From assembly GCF_031998825.1 (NCBI RefSeq), contig NZ_DAMACX010000002.1, forward strand, positions 116,355 to 180,354: a stretch of 64,000 nucleotides of DNA, written 5' to 3'. Origin of the DNA: Pseudescherichia sp031998825. GTDB lineage: Bacteria; Pseudomonadota; Gammaproteobacteria; Enterobacterales; Enterobacteriaceae. Below, one piece after another: positions 31,777-41,110 of this stretch. The translations under genes were made by a program, and so were the position numbers. The notes beneath the pieces were generated by a model. It saw nothing but the letters and a program-made list of their open reading frames with translations. It did not search any database and was not told the origin of the DNA. The first letter of the stretch is position 1. The number at the start of each line of letters is the position of its first letter.

Positions 31777-34146
31777 TTATTTGCTGTTAGGCAGCGCGTA
31801 GGCAATGATGTAATCTCCGCGATCCGGAGACTGACGTGCGCCTCCCGCGTTGATCACAATGTACTGCTTGCCGGTTTTCGGTGACACGTAGGTCATCGGG
31901 CCGGACTGGCTGCCTACCGGCAGACGCGCTTTCCAGATTTCGCTCCCCGTCGCGGTATCAAACGCGCGCAGATAGAAATCCTGGGTACCGGCAAAGAAGA
32001 GCAGGCCGGACTGGGTAGAGAGGGACGCGCCAAGAGTCGGCATACCGATCGGAATCGGCATATGCATGCGGATCCCCAGCGGGCCGGTATCTTGTACCGT
32101 ACCTACCGGAACCTGCCACACCAGCTTGCCGGACTTCAGATCCACTGCGGACATCGTACCAAACGGTGGCTTCTGGCATGGAATACCCAGCGGAGAGAGG
32201 AAACGCTCGCGCATCGCACCGTACGGCGTTCCTTCCATCGGTACGATCCCCATCTCGATGCCGCTGGCGTTTTTCGCTACTTTCGCACGCGGCACCATGT
32301 AGTTTGCCAGGCCCAGACGCATATCGTTAACAAACATCAGGCCGTTATTCGGATCGACCGAGACGCTGCCCCAGTTCATGCCACCAAGCGATCCCGGGAA
32401 CTGCAGGGAACGATCGAGGCCCGGCGGGGTGAAGACGCCTTCATGACGCATCGCTTTAAATTCGATACGGCAGATCAGCAGGTCAATAGGGGTGGCACCC
32501 CACATATCCGATTCAGTCAGCGTCTGGTTGCCGATCATCGGCATCCCGACGGAGTAAGGCTGGGTCGGGGAGTAGCGTTCGCCCTCGACGTTGCCAGCCG
32601 GAACCGGACGCTCCTCAACCTTCGCCACCGGCTCGCCGGTTTCGCGGTTGAGCATGAAGATCATGCCCTGCTTGCTGGTCTGAACCAGCACCGGCGTCGT
32701 GCCGCCTTTGCCGTCTGGCAGATCGTAGAGCAGCGGCTGCGCAGGCAGGTCAAAGTCCCACAGATCGTGGTGGGTGGTCTGGTAGTGCCAGCGCACCTGG
32801 CCGGTGGTGGCGTCGACAGCCACAATGGATGAGCTGTACTTGTCGTCCAGCGCGGTACGCTCCCCGGCGAAGAAGTCCGGAGTGGCGTTGCCGGTTGGCA
32901 GATAGACCAGGTTCAGTTTGGCGTCGTAGGACATTGCGGACCAGACGTTAGGCGTCCCACGGGTGTAGGTCTGACCTTCCGGCGGCAGGCCAGTGATCGC
33001 CGGGTTACCCGGATCCCACGCCCACGCCAGCTTGCCGGTATGCACGTCATAGGCACGCACCACGCCCGGCGGTTCGCCCGTGGAGTAGTTATCCGCCACG
33101 CGACCACCGACAACGACGACGTTACCGGCCACCAGCGGGGTGGAGGTCTGCTGATAGTAGCCAGGCTTAACGTCACCCATGCCGACGCTGAGATCGACTA
33201 CGCCGTTGTCACCAAAGTCCGCGCACGGCTGACCGTTATCGGCGTTGATGGCAATCAGGCGGGCATCGGTAGTCGGCAGGAACAGACGACGCGGGCAGGC
33301 GGCAGGCTGCGCAGCAGGAACGGGCGCGGCCTGAGCCTGAGTGTCTTCGTAATAGCCGAGGCCACGGCAGCGCTGCCAGTTTGGCGCAGTGGCCTTGCTG
33401 TCATAGCGCCACTTCTCTTTCCCGGAGTCGACGTCAAGCGCCAGCACTTTGCTGTACGGCGTACAGACGAACAGGGTGTCACCGATTTGCAGCGGCGTGT
33501 TCTGATCCTCCGCGCCAGAGCCGTTGCTCTGCGGGATGTCGCCAGTATGCGCCGTCCAGGCCACTTCCAGCTGGTTTACGTTCTGCTTGTTGATCTGATC
33601 GAGGGCAGCAAAGCGGTCGCCGTGAGTGGTGTTACCCCAGTGCTTCCAGTCGGTCTGCTGGCTACCTTTCGCCACCGGCTGCACCGGCACGGCTTCGTTG
33701 GCGGTGACCAGCGTCTGCGGCTTAAACATCCAGCCCGCGCTGACCAGCAGCGCGAGGGCAATTACGGCCGCCACGCCAAAGGCAGGCTTTTTGTTCTCTG
33801 AGGCGGTCAGGAACGGCCAGAGCAGGGCGGCGAGGAAAGCCAGCACGCCGAAGGTAAAGAGCCGCGAGAAGAGCGGCCAGAAATCCCAGCCTGCGTCGCT
33901 GACGGCCCAAATGGCCGAGGCGATAAACGCCAGCGCGTAGAGCACGATGCCGCTGGTGCGGTTTTTAATAATTAACAGTGCAGAGATCAGCATCACTACG
34001 CCCATCACCAGGAAGTAGACGCTACCTCCCAGCGAGACGAGTTTAATGCCGGGAATACCAATAGCCAGACCGATGATGATCATCAGCCCGACCAGAAGCC
34101 ACTTCAGGATACGACCGATCCCGTGCGGCGTGCTGCCAGTTGCCAT
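31777..34146 (-). CDS. gcd: Membrane-bound PQQ-dependent glucose/quinate/shikimate-family dehydrogenase
   Basis: A 789-residue quinoprotein. About five N-terminal membrane helices (residues 15-145) are followed by a periplasmic eight-bladed propeller (from about 165) with the W-motif repeats. Family residues are seen: HHDLWDFDLPAQP with the catalytic aspartate, the lysine in TSKQGMIF that contacts PQQ, and WGATPIDLLICR. Electrons from the sugar go to ubiquinone. The best-known member is glucose dehydrogenase Gcd; this protein differs from E. coli Gcd in many places, so a quinate- or other aldose-specific member is possible. In E. coli gcd is not next to trg. PQQ supply is unknown because no pqq genes are in the window. 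Confidence 0.8.
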   Translation of the reverse strand: MATGSTPHGIGRILKWLLVGLMIIIGLAIGIPGIKLVSLGGSVYFLVMGVVMLISALLIIKNRTSGIVLYALAFIASAIWAVSDAGWDFWPLFSRLFTFGVLAFLAALLWPFLTASENKKPAFGVAAVIALALLVSAGWMFKPQTLVTANEAVPVQPVAKGSQQTDWKHWGNTTHGDRFAALDQINKQNVNQLEVAWTAHTGDIPQSNGSGAEDQNTPLQIGDTLFVCTPYSKVLALDVDSGKEKWRYDSKATAPNWQRCRGLGYYEDTQAQAAPVPAAQPAACPRRLFLPTTDARLIAINADNGQPCADFGDNGVVDLSVGMGDVKPGYYQQTSTPLVAGNVVVVGGRVADNYSTGEPPGVVRAYDVHTGKLAWAWDPGNPAITGLPPEGQTYTRGTPNVWSAMSYDAKLNLVYLPTGNATPDFFAGERTALDDKYSSSIVAVDATTGQVRWHYQTTHHDLWDFDLPAQPLLYDLPDGKGGTTPVLVQTSKQGMIFMLNRETGEPVAKVEERPVPAGNVEGERYSPTQPYSVGMPMIGNQTLTESDMWGATPIDLLICRIEFKAMRHEGVFTPPGLDRSLQFPGSLGGMNWGSVSVDPNNGLMFVNDMRLGLANYMVPRAKVAKNASGIEMGIVPMEGTPYGAMRERFLSPLGIPCQKPPFGTMSAVDLKSGKLVWQVPVGTVQDTGPLGIRMHMPIPIGMPTLGASLSTQSGLLFFAGTQDFYLRAFDTATGSEIWKARLPVGSQSGPMTYVSPKTGKQYIVINAGGARQSPDRGDYIIAYALPNSK

Positions 34147-34233
34147 GTCACTCTCCTAAAACCACTCTGGTTTGCACGTGTGAACCAAAAAGGTAATTTG
34201 AACAGGGTTTGCCTTGTAGAATGGGTTGGTTTC

Positions 34234-34269
34234 TTCACCATAATAAAATTTTATGAACCATATGGTGAA
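34234..34269. promoter_or_regulatory. Nested inverted repeats upstream of the PQQ dehydrogenase
   Basis: TTCACCAT (34234-34241) and ATGGTGAA (34262-34269) are perfect 8-base arms; the right arm overlaps a 10-base palindrome ACCATATGGT (34257-34266). They lie 90-125 bases upstream of the dehydrogenase start, in a 250-base region without genes. Candidate operator; the regulator is not known. Confidence 0.5.
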
Positions 34270-34345
34270 TTGTGCGACATGATAGATCTGTTAAATTGTT
34301 TTACGCAATTGTTAAAAAATAATTTCGCACGTTTTGTGGGCGGCA

Positions 34346-34372
34346 AACAAAAAGCCCGTCACAAAGACGGGC
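34346..34372 (-). terminator. Terminator of the YdeP-like oxidoreductase gene
   Basis: Read on the minus strand: GCCCGTC, loop TTTGT, GACGGGC, then TTTTTG. It starts about 20 bases beyond the stop codon. Confidence 0.88.
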
Positions 34373-34393
34373 GTAAGGAGAGGAAATTAGGGA

Positions 34394-36685
34394 TTAAGCG
34401 ATGCGCAGCGTTGGCTCGGCTTGCGCTTTGGTCACGCGGACCGGAATCGATTTTGAGGTCGGGGTGCCTGTCCCTTCGCCAATGCGGGAGAGGGGAACCA
34501 GCGGGTTGGTCTCTGGGTAGTAGGCCGCAAGGTTGCCGCGTGGAATGGCGTAGGCCACCAGCTTGAAATTTTTCACCTGACGCACAATGCCGTCGTCGGC
34601 TTCGGTGGTGATATCAACCCGATCGCCATCCTGTAAACCCAGCGCCTTGATATCGTCGGCATGCATAAACAGCACTTCACGCTGGCCGTAAACGCCACGG
34701 TAGCGGTCATCCAGACCGTAGATGGTGGTGTTGTACTGATCGTGAGAGCGCAGGGTTTGCAGAATAAACGGCGCGTCCTCGCGTACGGAAACCGGCAGCG
34801 GCGCGGCGCTAAACTCCGCCTTGCCGGATGGCGTATTAAACGTTAGCGCGGCGGCGGCGTTGCCCAGCCAGAATCCACCCGGCAGATCGCAGCGGGCGTT
34901 GAAGTCGGCGAAGCCGGGCAGGGTGGCAGCGATGTGATCGCGGATCAGGCTGTAGTCATCCGCCAGCGCCAGCCAGTTAACGGCGACATTACCGAGTGTA
35001 GCATGGGCGATATTGGCGATAATCGCCGTCTCCGAACGCTGGGTATCCGCCAGCGGTTTGCCGATCCCTTCAGAAGCGTGGACCATGCTGAAGGAGTCTT
35101 CCACGGTAATAAACTGCCGACCGCTGGCCTGCATATCCTCTTCCGTGCGTCCCAGGGTCGGCAGGATCAGCGAGGCTTCACCCGGCATCAGATGGCTGCG
35201 GTTGAGTTTGGTGCTGATGTAGACCGTCAGCCCGCAGCGGCGCAGCGCTTCGCAGGTGCGCGGCGTATCCGGCGCGGCAGCGGCCAGGTTGCCACCGAGG
35301 GCGATCAGAACCTTCACCTCGTCCCGTAGCATAGCATTGATAGCATCAACGGTGTGGTGACCCGGCTTGCGTGGTGGCTCGAAGTTAAAGTGGCGGGCGA
35401 GGCTGTCCAGCAGCGCGGCAGGCGGTTTTTCATCAATTCCCACCGTGCGGTTACCCTGCACGTTGCTGTGGCCGCGCACCGGACAAAGTCCCGCGCCGGG
35501 TTTACCGAGATGGCCGCCGAGCAGCTGCAGGTTGGTAATCTCCCGTACGGTATCGAGAGAGTGTTTATGCTGGGTAATGCCCATCGCCCAGGTGCAGATC
35601 ACCCGTTCGGCGCTCTGCCAGATGCTCGCCGCCTCACGCAGCTGCTTCTCCGTCAGGCCGGACTGCTCAATCAGCGTTGCCCAGGGGGTCGCATCGATTT
35701 GCGCAAACCACGTCTCAAGCCCCTGGGTATGCTCGGCAATAAACGCCTCATCGAAAATAGCGGGCTGTCCGTCAGCCTGTCGCTGGCGCTGCGTCTCCAG
35801 CAGCGCTTTCGCCATGCCGCGTACCGCCGCCATATCGCCGCCAAGGTTAGGCTGATAGTAGGAGGAGCTGATGGTGCCTGCTTTTGGGGTGATGACCTCA
35901 AGCGGCTTCTGCGGATCGGCGAACCGTTCCAGCCCGCGCTCGCGCAGGGTATTAAACGTCACGATGCTGGCACCGCGGTCGGCGGCGTGGCGAAGGCTGT
36001 GGAGCATGCGCGGATGGTTGGTGCCTGGGTTCTGACCAAAGACAAAGATCGCGTCGGCCAGGTCAAAATCGTTCAGGTGGATGGTGCCTTTGCCCACCCC
36101 GATGCTGCGCTTCAGCCCGGCACCGCTCGCTTCATGGCACATGTTAGAGCAGTCCGGGAAGTTGTTGGTCCCGACCATGCGGCCAAACAGCTGATAAAGA
36201 TAGGCCGCTTCGTTGCTGGCACGCCCGGAGGTGTAGAGCTCCAGCTGGTCTGGGTTATCCATCGCCTGGATATGTTGCGCAATCAGCGCCCAGACGGCAT
36301 CCCAGCTAATCGGTTCATAGCGATCGGTGGTGGGGTTATAGCTTAGCGGCTCCGTCAGGCGTCCCTGGTACTCGAGGAAGTAATCCGACTGCTGGTTGAG
36401 AGCGTTAACGGTATGTTTGGCAAAGAAGTCGGCGTCTACCTGGCGGCGGGTTGCCTCCCAGGTTACGGCCTTGGCGCCGTTTTCGCAGAAGCTGAAGGTG
36501 CTTTTATTGTCGTCGCCCCAGGCGCAGCCAGGGCAGTCAAAGCCTCTGGCCTTGTTCATGCGCAACAGATTGCGCATATTCTTCAGGGCATTTTTGCTGT
36601 CGATAACGAAGCGAGTCGTCGCTTCCAGAGAGCCAAGCCCGCCGGCAGCGGCGTGGTAAGGCTTGATGGCAGATTTAAATTTCAT
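34394..36685 (-). CDS. FdhF/YdeP-family molybdopterin oxidoreductase
   Basis: A 763-residue protein of the formate-dehydrogenase-alpha-like YdeP family. The N-terminal GFDCPGCAWGD has two cysteines; the family lacks a complete four-Cys [4Fe-4S] motif of classical FdhF. Molybdopterin-binding parts are visible in SGRASNEAAYLYQLFGR, NNFPDCSNMCHEASG, GQNPGTNHPRM and MGITQHKHSLDT; the C-terminal dinucleotide-binding domain has RSHDQYNTTIYGLDDRYRG. The substrate is unknown; E. coli YdeP is linked to acid resistance. The ATG at 36685 with GGAAG upstream is chosen over a longer frame to 36745. The gene is not at this locus in E. coli. Confidence 0.85.
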   Translation of the reverse strand: MKFKSAIKPYHAAAGGLGSLEATTRFVIDSKNALKNMRNLLRMNKARGFDCPGCAWGDDNKSTFSFCENGAKAVTWEATRRQVDADFFAKHTVNALNQQSDYFLEYQGRLTEPLSYNPTTDRYEPISWDAVWALIAQHIQAMDNPDQLELYTSGRASNEAAYLYQLFGRMVGTNNFPDCSNMCHEASGAGLKRSIGVGKGTIHLNDFDLADAIFVFGQNPGTNHPRMLHSLRHAADRGASIVTFNTLRERGLERFADPQKPLEVITPKAGTISSSYYQPNLGGDMAAVRGMAKALLETQRQRQADGQPAIFDEAFIAEHTQGLETWFAQIDATPWATLIEQSGLTEKQLREAASIWQSAERVICTWAMGITQHKHSLDTVREITNLQLLGGHLGKPGAGLCPVRGHSNVQGNRTVGIDEKPPAALLDSLARHFNFEPPRKPGHHTVDAINAMLRDEVKVLIALGGNLAAAAPDTPRTCEALRRCGLTVYISTKLNRSHLMPGEASLILPTLGRTEEDMQASGRQFITVEDSFSMVHASEGIGKPLADTQRSETAIIANIAHATLGNVAVNWLALADDYSLIRDHIAATLPGFADFNARCDLPGGFWLGNAAAALTFNTPSGKAEFSAAPLPVSVREDAPFILQTLRSHDQYNTTIYGLDDRYRGVYGQREVLFMHADDIKALGLQDGDRVDITTEADDGIVRQVKNFKLVAYAIPRGNLAAYYPETNPLVPLSRIGEGTGTPTSKSIPVRVTKAQAEPTLRIA

Positions 36686-36809
36686 GCGTTCTTCCAGACG
36701 GCGGGGTGCTGCACCCATAATCAGTAACGCGGTTTTATCACACAATTAACGCCATGTTTACCAATTGCGCAACAACGGCCGCTGGAAGAGCGCTTAAGCG
36801 CACGCTGCG

Positions 36810-37733
36810 CTAAAGCGGCATCGATTTCCGGATGGCACCCAGTAGGGTTTGTGCCCCCGCTGAGAGCGGGGCATCGATACGGGTAATGATGCCGATCGGC
36901 TCGCCCGCCCCCTGGGCCGGGATCGGCAGTGCCGTTAGCGCCCCCTGTTTGAGGTCGTCCTTCACCGCTCCAGAGGGAACAAACCAGACGTAGTTGTACT
37001 CGACGGCAAGCTGGCGGGAGAGGGAGGCCGACAGGGTTTCGATGCAGCCGGAAGGGAGCGTGCACCCCTGGCTGGAGAGCAGCGCCTCGGTATGCTGACG
37101 CGGCGCGGTGCCCTGCGGAGCGACGACAATCGGCCACTCCATCACCCGGCTGAGCGTTACCGTATCTTTAAGTAGAGAGTGATTAGGATGGACCACCAGC
37201 TTCAGGGATTCCAGAAACAGCAGCTCGTAGTTCAGGCCGCTCATCATCTCCGGGTCCGACATGCGGCCGATGCCGATATCCAGCTCGCCGGTCTTCAGCC
37301 CGGCCAGCAGCATGGGGTTATTCATCGTGGCGACCTGAAGCGTAATGTGCGGCAGGTGGCGATGAAATTCGCCAATCGCCGGAGGCATTATGCCCAGTGC
37401 CGCGGTGGGCAGCGCGCCGACGCGTACCACGTCACTGTTAACGCCTTCTTTATGATACAGCGCCTGGCCGGCGGTGTTCAGCGCGTCCAGCACCCGTACC
37501 GCATGGGTCAGGAACTGTTCGCCCACCACGGTCAGGTGCGCGCCCATCCGCCCACGATCGAACAGCCGGGTACCGGTCAGCTGCTCCAGCTCGTTAAGGG
37601 TTTTTGACAGCGCAGGCTGACTAAGGTTAAGCGTTTCAGCCGCACGCCCCAGCGTTCCCTGTTGAGCGACGGCGACAAAGGTATGTAAGTGGCGCAAGCG
37701 AATGCGCTGACTGAAGAGGCCATTTTTTTCCAT
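36810..37733 (-). CDS. ydcI: LysR-family regulator YdcI
   Basis: A 307-residue LysR regulator with a PcaQ/GbpR-like sequence that matches E. coli YdcI nearly end to end (MEKNGLFSQRIRLRHLHTFV; AAETLNLSQPALSKTLNELE as the helix-turn-helix; ETLSASLSRQLAVEYNYVWF). YdcI is a conserved regulator connected with acid stress and growth phase, and it represses itself in Salmonella. I use the ATG at 37733 rather than the TTG six bases upstream. It is divergent from ydcJ as in E. coli. A perfect inverted repeat in between is the likely autoregulatory site. Confidence 0.92.
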   Translation of the reverse strand: MEKNGLFSQRIRLRHLHTFVAVAQQGTLGRAAETLNLSQPALSKTLNELEQLTGTRLFDRGRMGAHLTVVGEQFLTHAVRVLDALNTAGQALYHKEGVNSDVVRVGALPTAALGIMPPAIGEFHRHLPHITLQVATMNNPMLLAGLKTGELDIGIGRMSDPEMMSGLNYELLFLESLKLVVHPNHSLLKDTVTLSRVMEWPIVVAPQGTAPRQHTEALLSSQGCTLPSGCIETLSASLSRQLAVEYNYVWFVPSGAVKDDLKQGALTALPIPAQGAGEPIGIITRIDAPLSAGAQTLLGAIRKSMPL

Positions 37734-37771
37734 AGCCAATGTTAAAAACAGAGCGCAACCGCTGACAAGAA

Positions 37772-37794
37772 AAGTTATCTAAATTTGATAACTT
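37772..37794. promoter_or_regulatory. LysR-type palindrome between ydcI and ydcJ
   Basis: AAGTTATC (37772-37779) and GATAACTT (37787-37794) are perfect 8-base arms around a 7-base AT spacer, containing the ATC-N9-GAT form of LysR boxes. It lies about 40 bases upstream of the ydcI start. Autoregulation by YdcI is inferred. Confidence 0.6.
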
Positions 37795-37984
37795 GCTAGC
37801 AAAATATTATTAACATTTAGTCGTTTTTCCCGGCCATCTGCGGCTTTCTGCTTAATGTATGTATAATTATTTGTTATGTAACTTAGATTTACACTCTTTG
37901 CCCCGATCACATTTTGTAATTATTTCCCGCGCCGGGTGAGGACCTTCTCTACACTCCAGGTAGATGAAGGGGAGAAATGAGATT

Positions 37985-39328
37985 ATGGCGTATACCATCA
38001 CGGCTGATGAGATCCGGGAAGAATTTTCACAGGCCATGTCGGCCATGTACCAGCAGGAAGTTCCCCAGTACGGCACGCTGTTAGAGCTGGTTGCTGATGT
38101 CAATCTGGCGGTACTGGAAAACAATCCTAAGCTACATGAGAAACTTGCTAACGCCGACGAGCTGGCGCGCCTCAACGTTGAGCGCCACGGCGCTATTCGC
38201 GTGGGTACGCCGCTGGAGCTCGCCACGCTGCGGCGACTCTTTGCGGTCATGGGCATGCAGCCGGTGGGCTACTACGATCTCTCCGAGGCGGGGGTGCCGG
38301 TGCACTCCACCGCCTTTCGCCCGGTTGATGATGAGGCGCTGTGCCGCAACCCGTTTCGCGTCTTCACCTCGCTCCTGCGACCCGAGCTGATTGAGAGTGA
38401 GTCGCTGCGCCAGCGCGCCCAGGCGATTCTGGCCAAACGATCGATTTTTACCCCGCGCTGTCTGGAACTACTGGATTGCTTTGAGAAGCAGGGCGGATTC
38501 ACGGCGGCCCAGGCGCACGAGTTTGTTCAGCAGGCGCTGGAGACCTTTCGCTGGCACCAGCATGCCACCGTTGACTACGATACCTACCATGCCCTGCACG
38601 CTGAGCATCGGCTGATTGCCGACGTGGTCTGCTTTCCCGGCTGCCACATCAACCACCTGACGCCGCGCACGCTGGATATCGACCAGGTGCAGGCCCTGAT
38701 GCCGGAGTACGGTATCGAGCCAAAAATCCTTATTGAAGGGCCGCCGCGCCGGGAGGTTCCGCTCCTGCTGCGCCAGACCAGCTTCAAGGCGCTGGAGGAG
38801 CCGGTGCTGTTTGCCGGGGCGCACCGGGGAACGCACAGCGCGCGCTTCGGCGAGATTGAGCAGCGGGGCGTAGCCCTGACGCCGAAGGGGCGGGCGCTTT
38901 ACGATCGGCTGCTGGCCGAGGCGGGAACCGGAAAGGATAATCTGACCCATCAGCATCACCTGCAGGAGAAGTTCAAAGCCTTTCCTGACAGCGAGCTGCT
39001 GCTGCGCCGCCAGGGGTTAGCCTATTTCCGCTACCGTTTGACCCCCACCGGGGAGGGCCATCGCCATGCCTTTGGGCCGGGGGACGATCCGCAGCCGTTG
39101 ATCGAGCGTGGCTGGGTGGTCGCGCAGCCCATCACCTATGAAGATTTTCTTCCGGTCAGCGCGGCGGGCATTTTCCAGTCTAATCTCGGTAACGAGACCC
39201 AGCAGCGCCAGCATGGCAATGCCAGCCGTGAGGCGTTTGAGCAGGCGCTGGGCAGTGCCGTGCTGGACGAATTTGCCCTCTACCAGGCGGCGGAGGTGCG
39301 CAGCCTGCGGCGCTGCGGATTGGTGTAA
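37985..39328 (+). CDS. ydcJ: YdcJ, 2-oxoadipate dioxygenase/decarboxylase family (DUF1338)
   Basis: A 447-residue protein equal in length to E. coli YdcJ. DUF1338 proteins such as HglS are Fe(II)-dependent enzymes with a VOC-like fold that turn 2-oxoadipate into 2-hydroxyglutarate. Putative metal ligands occur in GYYDLSEAGVPVHSTAFRP (His), in the VCFPGCHINHLTPR segment and in the C-terminal glutamate region. In enterics the natural substrate is not settled. The ATG at 37985 is used, since GGGGAGAAATGAG is nearby and the E. coli protein starts at the same place; an upstream GTG/ATG at 37964 is not needed. Confidence 0.9.
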   Translation: MAYTITADEIREEFSQAMSAMYQQEVPQYGTLLELVADVNLAVLENNPKLHEKLANADELARLNVERHGAIRVGTPLELATLRRLFAVMGMQPVGYYDLSEAGVPVHSTAFRPVDDEALCRNPFRVFTSLLRPELIESESLRQRAQAILAKRSIFTPRCLELLDCFEKQGGFTAAQAHEFVQQALETFRWHQHATVDYDTYHALHAEHRLIADVVCFPGCHINHLTPRTLDIDQVQALMPEYGIEPKILIEGPPRREVPLLLRQTSFKALEEPVLFAGAHRGTHSARFGEIEQRGVALTPKGRALYDRLLAEAGTGKDNLTHQHHLQEKFKAFPDSELLLRRQGLAYFRYRLTPTGEGHRHAFGPGDDPQPLIERGWVVAQPITYEDFLPVSAAGIFQSNLGNETQQRQHGNASREAFEQALGSAVLDEFALYQAAEVRSLRRCGLV

Positions 39329-39440
39329 AACTCTCATTGGATTCCTGGGCGATATTGTCTAGAGTGGGCGTGCTTTTATTGCCGCTGTTTCGCTTGCGGG
39401 CGGAGCGCTTACACACGACCAAAAGGACGTTTTCTCAGGC

Positions 39441-41096
39441 ATGAACCGCAGACGTTTTTTAAAATCTTCTATGATACTGGCCGCTGCGAGCGGGACATCA
39501 GGTCTCGCCTCGCTCTTTTCCCGCGCTGCCTTTGCAGCGGAACCCGGCATCGCCGATGGCCAGAGCCATCGTTTTGATTTCTCCAGCTTGCAGGCGACGG
39601 CGCACGATCTGGCGCAAACCCCGTGGGGAGGCGCGCCGCGTGCGCTGCCCGAGACGCTGGCTACCCTGACGCCGCAGGCCTACAACAGCATTCAGTACGA
39701 TGCAAAGCAGTCGCTGTGGAACAACGTTGAGGGACGCCAGCTTGACGTGCAGTTCTTCCACGTGGGGATGGGTTTCCGCCGCCGGGTACGCATGTTCTCG
39801 TTGGATCCGTCTACCCATCAGGCCCGTGAGATCCACTTCCGCCCGGAGCTGTTTAACTACCACGACGCCGGTGTTGATACCAAACAGCTGGAGGGGCAGA
39901 GCGATCTCGGCTTCGCCGGTTTCCGCGTCTTTAAGAAGCCGGAGCTGGCCCGTCGGGATATCGTCTCGTTCCTGGGCGCGAGCTACTTCCGCGCCGTCGA
40001 CAGCACCTATCAGTACGGTCTCTCCGCACGCGGCGTGGCGGTTGACACCTTTACCGACACCCCGGAAGAGTTCCCGGACTTCACCTCGTTCTGGTTTGAA
40101 ACGGCTAAGCCGTCGGATACCTCCTTCACCGTCTATGCCCTGCTGGATAGCCCGAGCCTGACCGGGGCGTACAAATTCGTGATCCACTGCGAGCAGAACC
40201 AGGTGATCATGGAGGTGGATAACCACCTGTACGCCCGCAAGGATATCAAGCAGCTGGGGATCTCGCCGATGACCAGCATGTTTAGCTGCGGCAACAACGA
40301 GCGACGCATGTGCGACACCATCCACCCGCAGATCCACGACTCCGATCGTCTGGCGATGTGGCGGGGTAACGGGGAGTGGATCTGCCGTCCGCTTAATAAT
40401 CCGCAGAAGCTGCAGTTCAACGCCTTTGAGGATAGCAACCCGAAGGGCTTTGGCCTGCTGCAGCTGGATCGCGACTTCTCCCACTATCAGGACGTGATGG
40501 GCTGGTACAATAAGCGCCCAAGCCTGTGGGTCGAGCCGCGCAATAGCTGGGGTAAGGGGAGCGTTAACCTGATGGAGATCCCGACTACCGGCGAGACCCT
40601 GGATAACATCGTCTGCTTCTGGCAGCCGGAAAAACCCGTCAAGGCCGGAGACCAGCTTGCCTTCCAGTACCGCCTCTACTGGAGCGCTCAGCCGCCGGTA
40701 CACTCTCCGCTGGCCCGCGTGCTGGCAACCCGCACCGGCATGGGCGGCTTCCCGGAGGGGTGGGCGCCGGGCGAACACTATCCGCAGGTATGGGCGCGTC
40801 GTTTCGCCATCGACTTTGCCGGGGGCAACATCAAAGAGGCTGCACCAAGAGGCATTGAGCCAGTGATCACTCTTTCAAACGGCGAGGCGAAGCAGGTTGA
40901 GATCCTCTACGTGGAGCCGTTCGACGGCTACCGCATCCAGTTTGACTGGTATCCCACCAACGACTCTACCGACCCGGTAGAGATGCGCATGTTCCTGCGC
41001 TGCCAGGGCGAGGCGGTGAGCGAAACATGGCTCTATCAGTACTTCCCGCCTGCGCCGGACAAGCGTAGCTACGTTGATGACCGCGTGATGCGCTAG
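39441..41096 (+). CDS. opgD: Glucan biosynthesis protein D, Tat-exported
   Basis: A 551-residue periplasmic protein, same length as E. coli OpgD (MdoD). The signal begins MNRRRFLKSS, a twin-arginine (Tat) motif, followed by a hydrophobic stretch and an Ala-Phe-Ala cleavage region near residue 33. The rest is the MdoG/OpgG-type beta-sandwich pair. OpgD adjusts the backbone length of osmoregulated periplasmic glucans. Position after ydcJ is conserved. The next gene, rimL, starts 14 bases later; E. coli has ydcH in between, missing here. Confidence 0.96.
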   Translation: MNRRRFLKSSMILAAASGTSGLASLFSRAAFAAEPGIADGQSHRFDFSSLQATAHDLAQTPWGGAPRALPETLATLTPQAYNSIQYDAKQSLWNNVEGRQLDVQFFHVGMGFRRRVRMFSLDPSTHQAREIHFRPELFNYHDAGVDTKQLEGQSDLGFAGFRVFKKPELARRDIVSFLGASYFRAVDSTYQYGLSARGVAVDTFTDTPEEFPDFTSFWFETAKPSDTSFTVYALLDSPSLTGAYKFVIHCEQNQVIMEVDNHLYARKDIKQLGISPMTSMFSCGNNERRMCDTIHPQIHDSDRLAMWRGNGEWICRPLNNPQKLQFNAFEDSNPKGFGLLQLDRDFSHYQDVMGWYNKRPSLWVEPRNSWGKGSVNLMEIPTTGETLDNIVCFWQPEKPVKAGDQLAFQYRLYWSAQPPVHSPLARVLATRTGMGGFPEGWAPGEHYPQVWARRFAIDFAGGNIKEAAPRGIEPVITLSNGEAKQVEILYVEPFDGYRIQFDWYPTNDSTDPVEMRMFLRCQGEAVSETWLYQYFPPAPDKRSYVDDRVMR

Positions 41097-41110
41097 GTTA
41101 AGGAGAGAAG

